This document shows positions 20,164-28,157 of a DNA stretch of 36,224 nt, piece by piece. The stretch is from assembly GCF_001017175.1 (NCBI RefSeq), contig NZ_LCYG01000007.1:1-36224 (forward strand). Reading direction: 5' to 3'. Numbering within the stretch: position 1 is the stretch's first letter; the number at the start of each line of letters is the position of its first letter. The stretch comes from Microvirga vignae. GTDB lineage: Bacteria > Pseudomonadota > Alphaproteobacteria > Rhizobiales > Beijerinckiaceae. The notes beneath the pieces are model-generated. The model was not told the origin of the DNA and did not search any database. It saw only the letters and a program-made list of their open reading frames with translations. The position numbers and the translations under genes were made by a program.

Positions 20164-20543
20164 CGCGAGCGCAGCCTGATAGACGTCACATGTGATGCAG
20201 GTCAGGCGCGGGCGGCCCCGGCGCTTCTCCGGCGGAATGTCACACCGGCAGACCCTGCATTTGGCAGGACCTCTTTTGCGCGAGAAATTCCTGATAAAGG
20301 TTTTCGATGTGATCCGGGAAACGCATACGCTGGATCTCCACTACATAGAGAAAACGTGTGGACTTCGATACGGTTCGCCAACTGTCGCGCGGTAAAGATT
20401 TTACTCCTCGGCGCGCGAAAAATGCCCCCCCGTGCGGTCCACGTTCCCCGTACTCGTAGTTTTAACTGACACCCCATATCCCTACCAATTATCATCAGGA
20501 TGCAACTATCCGCCGCCTTGTCGCTGTCACAACAAGATTGGTT

Positions 20544-20574
20544 TGGCCGTGGAGGGAGGCGGCTACCACGGCCA
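20544..20574. terminator. Strong hairpin, possible terminator
   Basis: A 9-bp perfect stem, tggccgtgg with ccacggcca, encloses a 13-base loop. It lies 14 bases beyond the stop of the small leftward reading frame at 20588. No T-run follows on either strand, so factor-independent termination is doubtful. Confidence 0.35.
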
Positions 20575-20587
20575 GGGATTCATTGCA

Positions 20588-20779
20588 TCAGAGTGGCACG
20601 TCAGGATCCTCAGCAAAACACCGGCGGCGCTCTGCTTGGTATTCGATGAAATCAAGCTGCTGCTTGACATCTACATACACCTGATAGTCGCCCACTAACC
20701 GCGCCAGGGTGTGCATCAGGTCGTAGGCGCTCGGTCCAACAACACTCCGGAGAGAATCCGTTAGGTCGTCGGCAAACAT
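20588..20779 (-). CDS. Small hypothetical protein
   Basis: This 63-aa reading frame has an acidic, soluble composition (MFADDLTDSLRSVVGPSAYD ... QQLDFIEYQAERRRCF). No family is recognised. The residue mix looks like natural protein, but no ribosome site is evident. A small perfect inverted repeat, AGCACT/AGTGCT, lies immediately before the ATG. It overlaps the end of the ROK remnant in another frame. It could be a genuine small gene or chance. Confidence 0.3.
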   Translation of the reverse strand: MFADDLTDSLRSVVGPSAYDLMHTLARLVGDYQVYVDVKQQLDFIEYQAERRRCFAEDPDVPL

Positions 20780-20968
20780 AGCACTGGTAGTGCTAGGCTC
20801 TGAAGGTCTGCTGCTCCGAGGAGGCCGGCATCGGCACGGAGAAACACCGGTATCAGGGAGGGCCGGAGAATCGCGGGGAAGTGCGATAGAGCTTTCTCAA
20901 GGCGGGAAAGATAGCCCGGCGCGAGGCCCGCACCACCACCGATCACAATGACTGTTCCCTGTGGCGAC
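20761..20968 (-). pseudogene. ROK-family sugar kinase, C-terminal remnant
   Basis: The leftward frame reads QGTVIVIGGGAGLAPGYLSR, then EKALSHFPAILRPSLIPVFL and DAGLLGAADL. This is the typical last 60 residues of ROK kinases (glucokinase or N-acetylhexosamine kinase type). The ATPase and catalytic DxGxT parts are missing; a stop closes the frame near 20972. It sits between the reductase terminator and decayed DNA, so it probably once belonged to the leftward reductase operon. Confidence 0.6.
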
Positions 20969-21016
20969 GATTAATCTGTCCAGTGCCCGTACTCGATCGC
21001 GCGAGATCTGAAAGAC

Positions 21017-21040
21017 AAACCCGCCTTGTGGCGGGTTTTT
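21017..21040 (-). terminator. Rho-independent terminator of the reductase gene
   Basis: The stem aacccgcc/ggcgggtt (21018-21025 and 21030-21037) has a TTGT loop. T-runs flank it on both strands: TTTTT on the + strand, TTTGTCTTT on the leftward transcript. It lies 14 bases after the leftward stop at 21054 and could also stop rightward read-through. Confidence 0.75.
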
Positions 21041-21053
21041 CATGGGTGCTTTC

Positions 21054-22172
21054 CTAAACCCTCTGAGGACACGACTTCAAGCACTCCATCAGTTGCGGCG
21101 TCGGCAGGGTCAAATTGTTGTCGCTGGCAAGCTGAAGCAATCCGCCAATTCTCCTCTGCTTCTTCTCATCATGGTTAGACGCAATATCGGAGAGGCGGTG
21201 GTCAAGGAAAGGGTTGGCAAAGCGGTCGAGCACAGTGTCCTTATACGCGGTCGCCTCGTTACCCATTCCAATACCTACGAAAACAGGCAACACCTCCTGC
21301 TCGTAGACCGTCAACAGATCGGACAAAAGCTCAGGGTCTTGAAGAGCCTCGCGAACTGTTTCGCCCCCTGGGCGCCGCTGCTTGAGCCATCGATCGGCAA
21401 GAAACGTGTGTCCCAGATTGAGAATATAGAGCTTCAGCCATTCATAGGGCCGAAGGTCCGCGACGACCTTGATGTCAGGATGCTTGCATGGGAACTGCAG
21501 CCCCGGCTGATCCTGGACGGCCCATAGAGCGTATGGCTCTGCAACGGCGCCGATCGGGTGGAGCGCCTCCGATACGATGCGGTCCACAAGAGAGTTGACC
21601 CACATACACTCGCTTCGGAGCCATGTCACAAAGGCCGTTTCCAGTCCCCAGTGCTGAGCAATTTCGATCACGATGTCTCGTAGGGCATCCCCGTTCCGGC
21701 TCGTCAGTTCACAGGGGAGGAATGTCACCCCTGTGCCAGTGCGCTCCCATCGCCGATGCAAGAGCTTCGCGATCTTGGCCGGGAAGCTGCGGGGGACCTC
21801 GTATTCGAAGCGATCGTCGGGATTGAGGAGATATCCTCGGTCTCCGGTGTTCGAAACGACGTAGCGGACATCCTCGATGAACAGCCGCTCGATCTCCGCC
21901 CAGTCACTCTGTGCTTGGAGAGCGCGCCCGATACTCTCCACATCTACGCGCCGTTCGATCGGCCGACCGCGGTCGAGCCCTCTGATCATAACGGGATAGC
22001 TTTGGCGTGTATTCAGAGCTTCGACCCGGCGGCTACTTTCAGGTGAGTTGGTCGTTTGCACGACCACGATCTTCCCAACGGCGTCGCCACGAGAGAGCGC
22101 CTCCCCGACGAAAAGATCGACGTGCGCCTGAAGGAAACGGCTCGTTCCGAACTGCATGATGGGAAGAGGCAT
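21054..22172 (-). CDS. Mannitol dehydrogenase-family hexuronate reductase (UxaB/UxuB-like)
   Basis: This 372-aa NAD(H)-dependent polyol-specific long-chain dehydrogenase has an N-terminal Rossmann start, QFGTSRFLQAHVDLF (7-21), in the style of tagaturonate reductase. PCELTSRNGDALRDIV (153-168) and the family catalytic pattern K-x4-N-x2-H follow as K247, N252 and H255 (KLYILNLGHT). Known relatives interconvert tagaturonate/altronate (UxaB), fructuronate/mannonate (UxuB) or mannitol/fructose. UxaB of E. coli is about 110 residues longer at the C-terminus, but shorter members exist. With manD 8 kb away, fructuronate to mannonate is an attractive role; this is inference. It runs leftward after the ATPase gene and ends at a good terminator. 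Confidence 0.85.
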   Translation of the reverse strand: MPLPIMQFGTSRFLQAHVDLFVGEALSRGDAVGKIVVVQTTNSPESSRRVEALNTRQSYPVMIRGLDRGRPIERRVDVESIGRALQAQSDWAEIERLFIEDVRYVVSNTGDRGYLLNPDDRFEYEVPRSFPAKIAKLLHRRWERTGTGVTFLPCELTSRNGDALRDIVIEIAQHWGLETAFVTWLRSECMWVNSLVDRIVSEALHPIGAVAEPYALWAVQDQPGLQFPCKHPDIKVVADLRPYEWLKLYILNLGHTFLADRWLKQRRPGGETVREALQDPELLSDLLTVYEQEVLPVFVGIGMGNEATAYKDTVLDRFANPFLDHRLSDIASNHDEKKQRRIGGLLQLASDNNLTLPTPQLMECLKSCPQRV

Positions 22173-22224
22173 CGACCGAATTCCAGATGGTGCTGAAGTT
22201 GCTTTGGGAGAAAGCTGCAGGACC

Positions 22225-23307
22225 TCAGTTCAGGCGTCCGCCATTTTCAGCGAAGACGTGGATGGCGTCGGCCTGACCCGCCACGGATAGAACGGTGCCC
22301 GGCATCACCTCACTCGACCGCGGCAGTTCTATGGTAAGGAGTCGGTCACCTCCGATGTCGAGATAGGCATAGGTCTGACCGCCGAGCCGCTCGACGACGA
22401 CGGTCTCGCCCGTGAGCCAGGCCTCTCTGGGATCGCAAACGCCCAAGTCTTCGGGGCGAATGCCCACAGTAATGGGGGCGCCATCTCCGGAGGGCTGAAG
22501 TGATGGCGCCGGAACCTCGATGACGCTGTCTGTCTGGAGCCGCACCCCGAGTACACCAGATCGCTTCTCAGCCCGCAGATTGAACGTGTTCATGGTCGGG
22601 CTGCCGATGAAGCGCGCAACGAACAGCGTCTGCGGACGGTGGTAGAGATCAAGCGGTCGGCCGACTTGCTCCACATGCCCTGCGTTCATGACGACGATCC
22701 GATCGGCAAGCGTCATCGCCTCGACTTGGTCATGGGTCACGTAGATTGTTGTGGCACGCATGCGGCGATGCAGCTTCGCCATCTCAAGGCGCATCTCCAC
22801 CCTAAGCGCCGCATCCAGGTTGGACAAAGGCTCATCGAAAAGGAACGCCTCAGGCTCGCGGACGATCGCCCGCCCCATTGCGACGCGCTGACGCTGTCCA
22901 CCAGAGAGCTGTCCCGGCAGTCGCTTGAGATAGGGCGTGATCTTGAGGATTTCCGCAGCCTTGGCGACGCGCTCGTTGATCTGCGCGGCGGGCGCATTCC
23001 GCATTTTGAGCCCAAAGGCCATGTTATCGCTCACGCTCATATGCGGGTAGAGCGCATAGTCCTGAAACACCATAGCAATATTACGCTCGGCCGGGGGAAG
23101 GTCGTTCACGGTGGTGTCGCCAATGCGCAGCGTGCCCGAGCTGATTTCCTCAAGACCGGCAATCATTCGCAGGAGAGTTGATTTCCCGCAGCCGGACGGG
23201 CCCACCAGCACCAAGAACTCGCCGTCGCCGATGGTGAGATCAATGCCGGGGATTACCTCGACACTCCCGTAGCTTTTCCTGAGTCTCTCGAGCCTGATCT
23301 GGGCCAT
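22225..23307 (-). CDS. Sugar ABC transporter ATPase, MalK/UgpC type
   Basis: This 360-aa cytoplasmic ATPase has Walker [10 protein letters not shown] (36-44), Q-loop [10 protein letters not shown], signature LSGGQRQRV (134-142), Walker [13 protein letters not shown] and switch His in [10 protein letters not shown]-terminal OB/TOBE regulatory domain of about 120 residues is typical of CUT1 carbohydrate importers. It should energise the binding protein and permeases at 25100-28125, which lack their own ATPase although they are on the opposite strand. It is divergent from the GntR gene across an 82-base gap holding a palindromic operator. The reductase gene follows 52 bases downstream in the same direction. 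Confidence 0.93.
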   Translation of the reverse strand: MAQIRLERLRKSYGSVEVIPGIDLTIGDGEFLVLVGPSGCGKSTLLRMIAGLEEISSGTLRIGDTTVNDLPPAERNIAMVFQDYALYPHMSVSDNMAFGLKMRNAPAAQINERVAKAAEILKITPYLKRLPGQLSGGQRQRVAMGRAIVREPEAFLFDEPLSNLDAALRVEMRLEMAKLHRRMRATTIYVTHDQVEAMTLADRIVVMNAGHVEQVGRPLDLYHRPQTLFVARFIGSPTMNTFNLRAEKRSGVLGVRLQTDSVIEVPAPSLQPSGDGAPITVGIRPEDLGVCDPREAWLTGETVVVERLGGQTYAYLDIGGDRLLTIELPRSSEVMPGTVLSVAGQADAIHVFAENGGRLN

Positions 23308-23335
23308 TCTCGTTTCCTCCGTTGGGATCCCTGTT

Positions 23336-23367
23336 GATTACCATTATTGATAATGATAATCATAGTC
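23336..23367. promoter_or_regulatory. Palindromic operator in divergent promoter region
   Basis: Bases 23336-23361 form a 26-bp palindrome with 11 of 13 half-site pairs (left half GATTACCATTATT, right half GATAATGATAATC). The overlapping 23349-23367 matches the classical 19-bp Fur box at 17 positions. It lies between the leftward ATPase (start 23307) and the rightward GntR gene (start 23390), the usual place for an autoregulatory operator. Which protein binds is not decided by sequence. Confidence 0.65.
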
Positions 23368-23389
23368 GAACGCAACAACAGCAAGATCG

Positions 23390-24082
23390 ATGATGCCCGG
23401 CCTTAATCTCCAGCGGATCTACCAGCCTTCTGCGCCTCGTCCGGCAAAATCGGGTGAGGTCTATGAGGCTGTAAAGCGGGAGATCATGTTGGGCAGGCTC
23501 CCGGCGGGCGAGCCCCTGGTCGAGCTCGAACTCGCCGGCGCCTTCGGGTGCAGCCAGGGGCCTGTCCGAGAGGCGCTCCTCCAGTTGCAGGAGGAGGGGC
23601 TCGTCATCCGGCAGGGCCATCGTGGCACCCGGGTTGCCGACTGTACGGCGGACGAGGCCATCGAGATGTTCCGGCTTCGCCAATCCATAGAATGCCGCGG
23701 GGTCGTCAGAGCCCTGCAGCGGCCGAGCCGGACGCTCGTTGCCGATCTCAAGAGGCTGATCGACGCGATGGAAGAGGCTGCTCTCTCAGACGACGAGTAC
23801 AAGCTTGCCGAGCACGACCGGGACTTCCATCGTCGTCTGCTGCGCGACGCCAACCTTCCGGCTCTCGAGCCAATCCTGCACCGGTGCCTCGTCCACAATC
23901 ATCGCTTCAAGATTTCCCGATCCAAGGGAGAGCGCGATCTGCTGGCCACCGCCAGGCGCCACCTCTCGATTGTTGAGGCAGTCGAGCGCTCGGATGCGGC
24001 TATCGCCGCGCAGGCGCTGGCGCATCACATCGCCACCATCGTGGATCTCGGCCCTCAGGTCTTCACGGACGGAGAACAATGA
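23390..24082 (+). CDS. GntR/FadR-family (FCD) transcriptional regulator
   Basis: This 230-aa regulator has an N-terminal winged helix (about 14-75, with CSQGPVREALLQLQEEGLV) and a C-terminal FCD ligand-binding domain (about 85-215). EHDRDFHRRLL, ARRHLSIVEA and LAHHIATI carry the His residues expected for the metal-linked ligand site. It probably represses the divergent ATPase/reductase genes and its own operon through the palindrome at 23336-23361 and is released by a sugar acid. A second ATG three bases later is an equally possible start. Its stop overlaps the hydrolase start (ATGA), so the two are translated together. Confidence 0.9.
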   Translation: MMPGLNLQRIYQPSAPRPAKSGEVYEAVKREIMLGRLPAGEPLVELELAGAFGCSQGPVREALLQLQEEGLVIRQGHRGTRVADCTADEAIEMFRLRQSIECRGVVRALQRPSRTLVADLKRLIDAMEEAALSDDEYKLAEHDRDFHRRLLRDANLPALEPILHRCLVHNHRFKISRSKGERDLLATARRHLSIVEAVERSDAAIAAQALAHHIATIVDLGPQVFTDGEQ

Positions 24083-25086
24083 TGCGCGAGCGCCCCGAAG
24101 ACCTCTCCACTGATCTGCTGCCTGACATGGCCGAGCTCATGCAACGCGTGGCTGAGGAGGACGGCCCCCCGATTGATCCGACCCTGTTACCAGCGGCAGA
24201 GGGGCGCGCAGCGGCGGCAAAAGGCAATCTGCGCTGGAATATCGATCTTCCAGTCATGGCGGAAATTGGCGAATACCGCATTCCTGCCAATCCCGATCTG
24301 GGATCGGCGGAGTGCCGCACACGCGTGCTCATTCCGCGAGAGCGCACTGCGGGCATCCTTCTTTTCGTGCACGGCGGCGGCTTCGCCTTCTGCAGCCCGG
24401 AAACCCATGAACGATGCGCCCGTCTTCTGGCAATCGAAACGGGCATGGCGGTCGTCGTGCCAGACTACCGGCTCGCGCCCGAGCATCCCTATCCCGCAGG
24501 CCTTATGGATGTGGTGGCATCCCTGCGTGCACTGCAGTCTGAGCCGTCCTCCTTTGGATTTGGGCCCGGGCCGCTCCTGGTGTCGGGCGATTCCGCCGGT
24601 GCAAATCTGGCGCTCGCTGCGATGATCCACGAGCATCGGCTGGGGCGTGCGCTCCCTCAGGGAGCCCTTCTTTTCTACGGCGTCTACTCCGCCGATCACA
24701 CTTCGCCGTCCCATGTGCGCTTTGCCGATGGACCGGGCCTGACCACAGCGAAGATGAGGCGGTATTGGGACTGGTATGTTTCCAGCGACGAGGCCCGGCA
24801 CGATCCGCTTATTTGCCCCTTAGAAGCCTCGGACTCCGAGCTTCGGGCGCTGCCGCCGCTATGGCTTCAGGCGGCCGGGATTGATCCACTTCTCTCCGAC
24901 ACCTTGGCCCTCGGGCGACGATTGCGCGATCTGGGGCGGGACGACCCCGTGAGTGTCGTCCCGGGCGTCGTGCACGGATTTCTGCAGATGACGGTGTCGC
25001 TTCAGGCGGCGCGAGAAGCCCTGGTCGCGGCGGGGGCAGCCGCGCGAAAGTTGGCGAAGATCAACGGAGAAATGACAAACGACTGA
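24079..25086 (+). CDS. Alpha/beta hydrolase, hormone-sensitive-lipase type esterase
   Basis: This 335-aa cytoplasmic carboxylesterase has the oxyanion motif HGGG (98-101), nucleophile S172 in GDSAG, acid D269 (GIDP) and base H299 (VVHGFLQM). These are the full HSL-family set. YRLAPEHPYPAGL is a further hallmark. HSL enzymes cleave short acyl esters; in this sugar operon it might remove acetyl or other acyl groups, or open a lactone, from the imported carbohydrate, which is inference. It is translationally coupled to the GntR gene and lies 13 bases before the sugar-binding protein. No signal peptide is seen. Confidence 0.9.
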   Translation: MMRERPEDLSTDLLPDMAELMQRVAEEDGPPIDPTLLPAAEGRAAAAKGNLRWNIDLPVMAEIGEYRIPANPDLGSAECRTRVLIPRERTAGILLFVHGGGFAFCSPETHERCARLLAIETGMAVVVPDYRLAPEHPYPAGLMDVVASLRALQSEPSSFGFGPGPLLVSGDSAGANLALAAMIHEHRLGRALPQGALLFYGVYSADHTSPSHVRFADGPGLTTAKMRRYWDWYVSSDEARHDPLICPLEASDSELRALPPLWLQAAGIDPLLSDTLALGRRLRDLGRDDPVSVVPGVVHGFLQMTVSLQAAREALVAAGAAARKLAKINGEMTND

Positions 25087-25099
25087 AACGGAGGAAACG

Positions 25100-26308
25100 A
25101 TGAAGAAGCTAATGAAGACGTTTCTAGCTGCCTGCAGCCTTGCAGCTGGCTTGGCCCTCGCAGGCGGTGCGCAGGCCGAAACGGTGCGTTTCTGGTATCA
25201 TTTCGACAATCCGGACAATCCGATGTCGAAGCTCGTCGAGAAGTTCCAGGCACAGAATCCTGGCATCAAGATTGAGGCCGAGAATGTTCCCTGGAACAGC
25301 TACTATGACAATCTCTATACGGCCATTGTCGGCGGAAACGCGCCTGATGCCGCGATGGTGAAGCTCTTTGCTCAGCCGCGGCTCGTGGAAATGGGAGCGC
25401 TGGAGCCGATCGGCGACCGGATCGAGAAATGGGCCGGTAAGGCGGATCTTCTCGATAACCTGCTCAACCTCAACAAGGGACCGGACGGCGAGCAGTATTA
25501 TCTACCGATCCAGTACGTGGTCCTCTACCTCTATTACCGCCCCGACCTGTTCAAGGCCGCAGGCCTCGAGCCGCCGAAGACGTGCGAGGAGTTCCTGCAC
25601 GCAGCAAAGACCCTCACCAAGGCGCCCGATCAATACGGCTTTGGATTCCGCGGCGGCAAAGGCGGCTGGGACCAATGGGGCACGTTCGTCTTCTCGAAGG
25701 GCGCCAAGTTCGAGAAGGGCGGCCTCACGACGCCTGATGCAATCGCGGCCAACCAGTGGCTCATCGATCTCCATCGAGTGCATAAGGTCTTCCCGCCATC
25801 CGCCCCGAACGACGGATTCCAAGAAATCCTAGGCGCTTTCAAGAGCGGCAAGACGGCTATGACCATTCATCATATCGGGTCGTCGGCCGACGTGGTGAAA
25901 GCCCTTGGCGACAAGGTGTCGGCAGCTCCTGTTCCCCGCTGCGGCGAGAAAGCCTGGACGTCCTATGGCGACGAATCCTTAGCGATCTTTTCATCCTCCG
26001 ATGTGAAGGACGCCGCATGGAAGTGGATTACGTTTCTTGCCGAGGGCGAGAACAACGTTCTCTTCAACCAGGCGACGGGCCAGCTTACCGTCACAAAGAG
26101 TGGGTCGAAAAACTGGAAGCTGCACGAGCAGCGCTTTGTCGATGCAACTGTCGCCTCTCTGCCCTTTGCCTCGGTACTGCCCCAGACGCCGGCCACGGCT
26201 GATTTCGTGAACACCGTGTTGCCAACCACCATGCAGCGGGCTCTGACCGGTCAGATCAACTCCGAGCAGATGATGAAGGAAATCGAGGCTCTCCTCGCTT
26301 CCCAGTAA
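25100..26308 (+). CDS. Sugar ABC transporter substrate-binding protein (family 1)
   Basis: This 402-aa periplasmic carbohydrate-binding protein starts at the ATG after GGAGG. It begins with a clear Sec signal peptide (KK start, hydrophobic 8-22, likely cut after AQA). The mature part has the CUT1 family 1 pattern: FWYHFDNPDNPMSKLVEKFQ at the start, GGNAPDAAMVK, and LPIQYVVLYLYYRPDLF for the hinge region. The sugar is not evident; the neighbours suggest a monosaccharide or short oligosaccharide needing isomerisation and oxidation. A strong hairpin follows the stop, which would allow more binding protein than permease to be made. Confidence 0.93.
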   Translation: MKKLMKTFLAACSLAAGLALAGGAQAETVRFWYHFDNPDNPMSKLVEKFQAQNPGIKIEAENVPWNSYYDNLYTAIVGGNAPDAAMVKLFAQPRLVEMGALEPIGDRIEKWAGKADLLDNLLNLNKGPDGEQYYLPIQYVVLYLYYRPDLFKAAGLEPPKTCEEFLHAAKTLTKAPDQYGFGFRGGKGGWDQWGTFVFSKGAKFEKGGLTTPDAIAANQWLIDLHRVHKVFPPSAPNDGFQEILGAFKSGKTAMTIHHIGSSADVVKALGDKVSAAPVPRCGEKAWTSYGDESLAIFSSSDVKDAAWKWITFLAEGENNVLFNQATGQLTVTKSGSKNWKLHEQRFVDATVASLPFASVLPQTPATADFVNTVLPTTMQRALTGQINSEQMMKEIEALLASQ

Positions 26309-26318
26309 AGTTATCGCT

Positions 26319-26346
26319 CAGGCTGCGCCCTGACGGGCGCAGCCTG
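26319..26346 (+). promoter_or_regulatory. Intercistronic hairpin (attenuator or mRNA stabiliser)
   Basis: A 12-bp perfect stem (CAGGCTGCGCCC with its complement) and a four-base loop TGAC lie 11 bases after the binding-protein stop. TCCTGTTTT follows. This is the usual place for a hairpin that trims read-through and protects the upstream message in ABC operons. Confidence 0.75.
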
Positions 26347-26371
26347 TCCTGTTTTGACAAGAGATTGGCCC

Positions 26372-27292
26372 ATGTCCTTTTCCGCAGCCTTGCCGGATCA
26401 GGCGGCGCCGACGCGCACGTGGCGCAACCGCCTGTTGCCCTACGGCCTGCTGACGCCAGCCGTCGTCGTGACCGTCGTGATCGTCTTCCTGCCGATGATC
26501 GAAGCCGTCGTCACGAGCCTGTACGCATTTGTGCTGTTCAGGCCCAATGCGGCCCGCTTCGTGGGCTTGGACAACTACATGAAACTCATCCAGGATCCCG
26601 TTTTCTGGATTACCCTCAAACATACGGCCATCTGGATCGGCCTCACAGTCCCGCTGCAGATGGGGCTCGGACTGATCGCGGCGCTGATCCTCAATCGAGA
26701 ATTTCCCTGGCGGGGTCTCGCCCGGGCTTTGGTGATCATCCCGTGGGCACTTCCCAGCGTCGTGATCGCGCTCATGTGGCGCTGGATCTATGACGCCAAT
26801 ACAGGCGTCCTGAACGAGATCCTGCTACGTCTGTCGATCATTCAGTCCGCCATTCCGTGGCTCGCAGACCCGGACAAGGCTCTTTATGCCGTCGTCGTTA
26901 CCCTCACCTGGCAGGGCTTCCCGTTCTTCGCGGTCATGATCCTTGCAGGCCTCCAGGGTATTCCCAAGAGCCGCTACGAGGCCGCATCCATTGACGGCGC
27001 GAGCGCATGGAGGCAGTTCCGCCACGTGACATTGCCTGGTATTGCAGGCGTCTTGGCGACCGCTGGTCTTCTGCGCATCATCTGGGTTGCGAACTCTATC
27101 GACGTGATCTTCGTAATGACCGGTGGCGGGCCCGGCTACGCGACCCAGACGTTGCCGCTCTATGCCTTCATCAAGGCGCGGCAAAACCTCGACTTCGGCT
27201 ACGGAACCACCATCGCCGTGATGTTCACAGTGCTGCTGGGTGTCGTAGTCGCCATCTACATTGCACGCATGTCGCGGGAGGTGGAGCGATGA
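26372..27292 (+). CDS. Sugar ABC transporter permease, MalF/UgpA type
   Basis: This 306-aa inner-membrane protein has six predicted helices. The cytoplasmic EAA loop reads YEAASIDGASAWRQFRHVTLPGI, the docking site for the MalK-type ATPase. The ATG at 26372 is preferred; a TTG at 26354 in frame would add six residues but leaves no better ribosome site. The membrane core begins around residue 25 (LLPYGLLTPAVVV). Its stop overlaps the next permease's ATG as ATGA. Confidence 0.92.
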   Translation: MSFSAALPDQAAPTRTWRNRLLPYGLLTPAVVVTVVIVFLPMIEAVVTSLYAFVLFRPNAARFVGLDNYMKLIQDPVFWITLKHTAIWIGLTVPLQMGLGLIAALILNREFPWRGLARALVIIPWALPSVVIALMWRWIYDANTGVLNEILLRLSIIQSAIPWLADPDKALYAVVVTLTWQGFPFFAVMILAGLQGIPKSRYEAASIDGASAWRQFRHVTLPGIAGVLATAGLLRIIWVANSIDVIFVMTGGGPGYATQTLPLYAFIKARQNLDFGYGTTIAVMFTVLLGVVVAIYIARMSREVER

Positions 27293-28125
27293 TCGGCAAG
27301 CCAACCTTAACGCGCCGCATCCTGACGACGGACCTTCCCGCGCTCGGCGTCATACTGCTGGCCATTGGCCCCTTCATGTGGATGCTCATGACGTCCTTCA
27401 CGCCGCAGGGCAGGCTCGCCGCCCTGGGTGTCGCCATCAGCCCGGCCAACTGGTCTTTCGAGAACTACGTGCGTCTTGTCTCCCGCACCTCGTTCCTCGG
27501 GAATATGGGCCACAGCTTCATCGTGGCAGCCGGGACAACCGCACTTGGCCTCTTTGTCTCGGTCACCGCAGCCTATGCCTTCTCCCGATTCCGGTTCGCT
27601 GGTCGCCGGATCCTGATGATGCAGTTCCTGCTAGTCAACATGTTCCCGGTGGTTCTGCTGATCCTGCCGCTTTTCGTAATGATGCGTCGCTTCGGTCTCC
27701 TCGACACCCATGCTGCCCTCATCATCGCGAATGCCACAGTGGCTATTCCGTTCTCGGTCTGGATGCTGACGAGTTACATCAACGCGATTCCGAGGAGCCT
27801 TGACGAGGCGGCAATGACTGATGGCTGTAGCCGTATGCAGGCGCTCAAGCGGGTTATCCTGCCTCTTGCTATGCCGGGCATTGTCTCGACCGGGATCTAC
27901 ATCTTCATTACCGCTTGGAACGAGTATCTCTACGCTCTCACATTGGGCGGGCGGAACGTCCGCACGGTCACTGTCGCGATCCAGACCTTGATCGGCGAAT
28001 ATCAGATCGAATGGGGGCTCCTCTCCGCAGGTGGAGTAGTAGGCGCTCTGCCGGCCACCATCCTGTTTCTCATCGCCCAGCGCCGTCTGATCGGCGGGCT
28101 TACCCAAGGTGCCGTCAAAGGCTGA
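27289..28125 (+). CDS. Sugar ABC transporter permease, MalG/UgpE type
   Basis: This 278-aa inner-membrane partner permease has six predicted helices. The EAA loop is LDEAAMTDGCSRMQALKRVILPLAMPG, followed by the family pattern FITAWNEYLYAL. The start is the ATG overlapping the previous stop by four bases; the open frame extends upstream to 27007 but that part lies inside the first permease. It completes a CUT1 importer with the binding protein and the ATPase at 22225-23307. Confidence 0.93.
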   Translation: MIGKPTLTRRILTTDLPALGVILLAIGPFMWMLMTSFTPQGRLAALGVAISPANWSFENYVRLVSRTSFLGNMGHSFIVAAGTTALGLFVSVTAAYAFSRFRFAGRRILMMQFLLVNMFPVVLLILPLFVMMRRFGLLDTHAALIIANATVAIPFSVWMLTSYINAIPRSLDEAAMTDGCSRMQALKRVILPLAMPGIVSTGIYIFITAWNEYLYALTLGGRNVRTVTVAIQTLIGEYQIEWGLLSAGGVVGALPATILFLIAQRRLIGGLTQGAVKG

Positions 28126-28157
28126 TCCGAGACCACGAATCCAAAGCAAGGACGATC

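Noticed and set aside
20202..20495. 97-codon leftward frame near the cysteine-cluster gene
   Set aside because: It is overlapped by the cysteine-rich frame and has no recognisable content or start signal.
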